15,832 bases of DNA, taken from Micavibrio sp. UBA1672. Lineage in GTDB: Bacteria > Pseudomonadota > Alphaproteobacteria > Micavibrionales > Micavibrionaceae. The stretch lies in contig DCKO01000023.1 in the NCBI GenBank assembly GCA_002320665.1, positions 13,843 to 29,674 of the forward strand. The letters run 5' to 3'. A program made the position numbers and the translations under genes. Below are positions 14,084 to 15,832 of the stretch, in pieces (positions within the stretch are counted from its first letter, which is position 1; every line of letters begins with the position of its first letter). The notes below the pieces were generated by a model that had not been told where the DNA came from, did not search any database, and saw only the letters and a program-made list of their open reading frames with translations.

Positions 14084-15385
14084 TTAAAATTGCCAGCCAA
14101 CACCTAGATTAAGAATATCGTCATCATCGGAATCAGACGGGCCGTCAATAAATGCCATATCGGCTTTTAGCACAACATTCTCCGTAGGCCAATAATTCAG
14201 ACCGATATCAAACTGGTCGAACTCGGTGGTTGAATTGCTGATCCCGGCATTGTTGTCCCACTCATTATAACGGGCAAATACACCGACTTGGGATTCACCA
14301 TCATAGCCAAATGGCACGTCAAAGCGGTAAGATGGCTCGATATACCAGCCATATTGCTCGTCACGTCCAATTGCTTCCGGAGCATCACCATCTAAATCCC
14401 AACGTGCATAAAGAGCGCGCAAGCCCCATCCACCATGACGTAAGTCAGCATGAGCCTCGATTAATGTTGCATCAACATTCTCGTCATCGCCTGAATTTTG
14501 TGAAACGTCCTGTTGATATTGTCCGGTCAAGCCAAGCTCTACACCAGGATAGCCTGTCCACTTGATGCGCCCTGTGAAGGCTGGATCAGTGGCTTCGGCA
14601 TTGGCAACCTTCTGGCGGCCATTGCGGATTTTATAGGCGTTGCTGCCGGATGTCGGAGTTTGCAGGCCTGTGTGTACAGCGGCATCATAGCTAAAGCCGC
14701 TTTCCCCTATAATACCACTAATGGCGGCACCACCTTCCCACCACGTTGCGGGAACAATGTTGCTTTCAATGGGGTTTCTTTCTACGCCAAAGAATGTAGG
14801 AGGTTCATGTGTCTCATTCAAAATACCCACAGGCACAAGGAATACACCAGCTTTAGCGCGATGCGCATCATCCTCGGTCAGATCAAATTCGACATAAGCT
14901 TGCTCGATCTCGACTTCACCCGGCTCGCCGTCACCGGCAAGAGCATGCTCGATCTCGATTTCAGAGTGAAAGCGTATATCATCTGTAAAGTCATGGTTAA
15001 CATTAAGAACAAAGCGGTGCAGGTCAAGTTCGTCTTTTGCACCCGCATTATAATGTAGCTCTCCATAGCCGCCTATGCTGGTTTTTTCCCACCAGCCGTG
15101 CTGAACACCATGCCCATGTTCACCAGAAGCAGGCTCAATGCTGGCAACAGTTTCTTGTGTATCCTGAACGGCTTTGGCGGTTTCTTCTACCTTTGTCTCG
15201 GTAGCTACAATTTTTTGATCCTGAGACTTGATTTGGCCTTGCAAGGCTTCGATTTGTTTTTGCTGCATCTGGATCATTTTCCACATTTCCTCGCGGCTTG
15301 GCAGATCACCGCCATTCGCAAGAGCAGGGGAGCTAGATACCATCATAGCCACGGAACAGGCCGATAGTAAAAGTGCTTTTTTAAT
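14084..15385 (-). CDS. Outer-membrane porin with N-terminal coiled coil, probable ATT start
   Basis: This is a beta-barrel porin of about 433 residues. From the proposed start it reads a classic signal peptide (KKALLLSACSVAMM, then SSSPALA). A coiled coil follows (EEMWKMIQMQQKQIEALQ to AVQDTQETVAS), then a His-rich linker (GEHGHGVQHGWW), and finally a barrel ending LNLGVGWQF with the C-terminal Phe used for outer-membrane assembly. The layout resembles phosphate-selective (OprO/P-type) porins, but the solute is not readable. The only normal codon near the start, GTG at 15352, would delete most of the signal peptide. In frame, ATT at 15383-15385 has AAGGAAG about 6 bases upstream and yields a full signal sequence, and a stop (15398-15400) precludes starts further up. 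It is first in the operon with the flavin genes and lies behind Fur-like boxes. Confidence 0.85.
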   Translation of the reverse strand: MKKALLLSACSVAMMVSSSPALANGGDLPSREEMWKMIQMQQKQIEALQGQIKSQDQKIVATETKVEETAKAVQDTQETVASIEPASGEHGHGVQHGWWEKTSIGGYGELHYNAGAKDELDLHRFVLNVNHDFTDDIRFHSEIEIEHALAGDGEPGEVEIEQAYVEFDLTEDDAHRAKAGVFLVPVGILNETHEPPTFFGVERNPIESNIVPATWWEGGAAISGIIGESGFSYDAAVHTGLQTPTSGSNAYKIRNGRQKVANAEATDPAFTGRIKWTGYPGVELGLTGQYQQDVSQNSGDDENVDATLIEAHADLRHGGWGLRALYARWDLDGDAPEAIGRDEQYGWYIEPSYRFDVPFGYDGESQVGVFARYNEWDNNAGISNSTTEFDQFDIGLNYWPTENVVLKADMAFIDGPSDSDDDDILNLGVGWQF

Positions 15386-15416
15386 AGTGTACTTCCTTCA
15401 AAATCAGTGTTTTGTT

Positions 15417-15435
15417 AATAAGAATTATTCTCATT
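15417..15435. promoter_or_regulatory. Fur/Irr-like box downstream of the porin promoter
   Basis: AATAAGAATTATTCTCATT matches 11 of 19 positions of the Fur consensus GATAATGATAATCATTATC and has the palindromic core AGAAT-T-ATTCT. The core also resembles the Irr/ICE motif of Alphaproteobacteria, so either regulator is possible. It lies between the -10 box and the porin start, a repression position. Confidence 0.6.
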
Positions 15436-15448
15436 TGTGTGTTGTACT

Positions 15449-15477
15449 TTCTTAGGTCAGGGAAATTGGAGAGTCAA
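15449..15477 (-). promoter_or_regulatory. Promoter of the porin-flavin operon
   Basis: On the minus strand TTGACT (15472-15477) and TAAGAA (15449-15454) are separated by exactly 17 bases. The -35 is good; the -10 is imperfect. One iron box lies directly downstream and another directly upstream, which supports this as the real regulated promoter. Confidence 0.55.
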
Positions 15478-15483
15478 ACAGAA

Positions 15484-15508
15484 AATAAGAATAATTTTCA
15501 TTCTTATT
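15484..15508. promoter_or_regulatory. Extended Fur-like box upstream of the porin promoter
   Basis: AATAAGAAT and ATTCTTATT form 9-bp inverted arms around AATTTTC; one more A/T pair extends them to 10. Two overlapping 19-base registers (starting at 15484 and 15490) each match about 12 of 19 Fur consensus positions. This is the overlapping arrangement that often binds two Fur dimers. Confidence 0.62.
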
Positions 15509-15509
15509 T

Positions 15510-15754
15510 AGGTTTTCTGGATGTTAGAAGATTTATAATTAAGCTTTTCTGAGCAGGATTGAATTGACAGGCAGCTACTGGTCAGATGCCGAAAAGGGGG
15601 GTATCTTATTATATAGCGCAGAGTTTTTGCTTATTGAAACAATGCAATAGAATTTTCGAGCAAAACACAATAGGCGTTAATATAAATCATATCAGTATAC
15701 TTTCGTGGATACAGGCAAATATTCGTGTAAAGTAAAAAACATGGTTTTTGGCAC
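15510..15754. other. Intergenic region, no gene seen
   Basis: This is AT-rich spacer between the iron-box promoter and the tRNA-Gln promoter. It has no convincing reading frame, RNA gene or terminator. TTGACA at 15564-15569 resembles a -35 box, but nothing at the right distance resembles a -10. Confidence 0.4.
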
Positions 15755-15783
15755 TTGCGTTTTCGCAAAGCCTTGTGTATTTT
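15755..15783 (+). promoter_or_regulatory. Probable tRNA-Gln promoter
   Basis: TTGCGT (15755-15760) and TATTTT (15778-15783) are spaced by 17 bases and end 19 bases before the tRNA, a normal distance for a short tRNA leader. The -35 also forms a small hairpin (TTGCG-TTTT-CGCAA). Confidence 0.45.
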
Positions 15784-15802
15784 CCCCTCTACCTATCGGT
15801 AA

Positions 15803-15832
15803 TGGGGTATAGCCAAGCGGTAAGGCAGCGGT
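15803..15832 (+). tRNA. tRNA-Gln, 5' part only
   Basis: The acceptor strand TGGGGTA, linker TA, D stem GCC/GGC around AAGCGGTAA, and the start of the anticodon stem GCGGT match bacterial tRNA-Gln almost base for base. The U1 start is typical of tRNA-Gln. The anticodon lies beyond the window. Confidence 0.85.

Noticed and set aside
14513..15058. 181-codon plus-strand reading frame antisense to the porin
   Set aside because: It is a shadow of the acidic, GAT/GAC-rich porin coding. It has no Shine-Dalgarno and no family resemblance.
15350..15352. GTG at 15352 as the porin start
   Set aside because: It leaves a signal peptide of about 12 residues without the basic n-region and has no Shine-Dalgarno, whereas the codon 11 positions upstream has both.
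15745..15783. Hairpin TTGCG-TTTT-CGCAA as a terminator or small RNA
   Set aside because: It is short, lacks a T-run and overlaps a well-spaced promoter for tRNA-Gln, which is the simpler reading.
1..15832. Search for a CRISPR array or tandem repeats
   Set aside because: No regularly spaced repeats were seen by eye in the non-coding stretches, all of which are shorter than about 420 bases.
1..15832. Integration site repeat of the fMet tRNA 3' end
   Set aside because: I looked for a second copy of the T-arm/acceptor string downstream and found none, so no att pair can be claimed within the window.

Overview
The window is AT-rich DNA lying between two tRNA genes that run off its ends: the 3' part of an initiator tRNA (fMet) at the left and the 5' part of tRNA-Gln at the right, both on the plus strand. 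The gene content points to a Gram-negative proteobacterium: an outer-membrane porin ending in Phe, a Tat-exported ApbE and Fur-like iron boxes. I lean towards an AT-rich alphaproteobacterium, but no marker here settles the class.

Left part (1-5443) is accessory DNA with traces of loss. An AlkB-type 2-oxoglutarate/Fe(II) dioxygenase ends 5 bases from the initiator tRNA and overlaps a BMT5-like (DUF2431) RNA methyltransferase that has lost its N-terminus. At about 1130-1160 this remnant abuts the C-terminal remnant of a large SMC/Rad50-like ATPase on the opposite strand, itself broken by two one-base frameshifts. The simplest reading is one deletion that removed the 5' ends of two divergent genes. 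Next is an intact 1210-residue protein joining an SF1 (COG1112, Upf1-like) helicase to a C-terminal phospholipase D nuclease domain. This is the architecture of the type II Mokosh anti-phage system (MkoC). Downstream is a short stretch with a GC-rich inverted repeat, a hairpin and a near-perfect Shine-Dalgarno with ATG that now runs into the end of hipA. It looks like the scar of another lost gene.

Middle part (5444-12075): a hipBA toxin-antitoxin operon on the minus strand has two matching 14-bp palindromes (GATA-N6-TATC) 42 bp apart in its promoter and start region. An unrecognised 156-residue gene follows on the plus strand. Then comes a two-gene plus-strand unit: a cytochrome P450 with Asp in place of the ExxR Glu, and a 946-residue membrane-anchored DyP-type haem peroxidase with an apparently duplicated N-terminal module. 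This pairing is the least explained system in the window.

Right part (12190-15508, minus strand) is one tightly packed operon: porin, exported FMN-binding protein, PepSY membrane protein and ApbE flavin transferase. The last three overlap by 4 bp at each junction. The set fits a flavinylated extracytosolic electron-transfer module. ApbE would attach FMN to the SGATLS motif of the FMN-binding protein, the PepSY protein would pass electrons at the inner membrane, and the porin would admit the solute. The promoter is bracketed by two Fur/Irr-like boxes, so iron metabolism is the likely role. The porin reading frame has no normal start at its signal peptide; the well-placed codon behind the Shine-Dalgarno is ATT.
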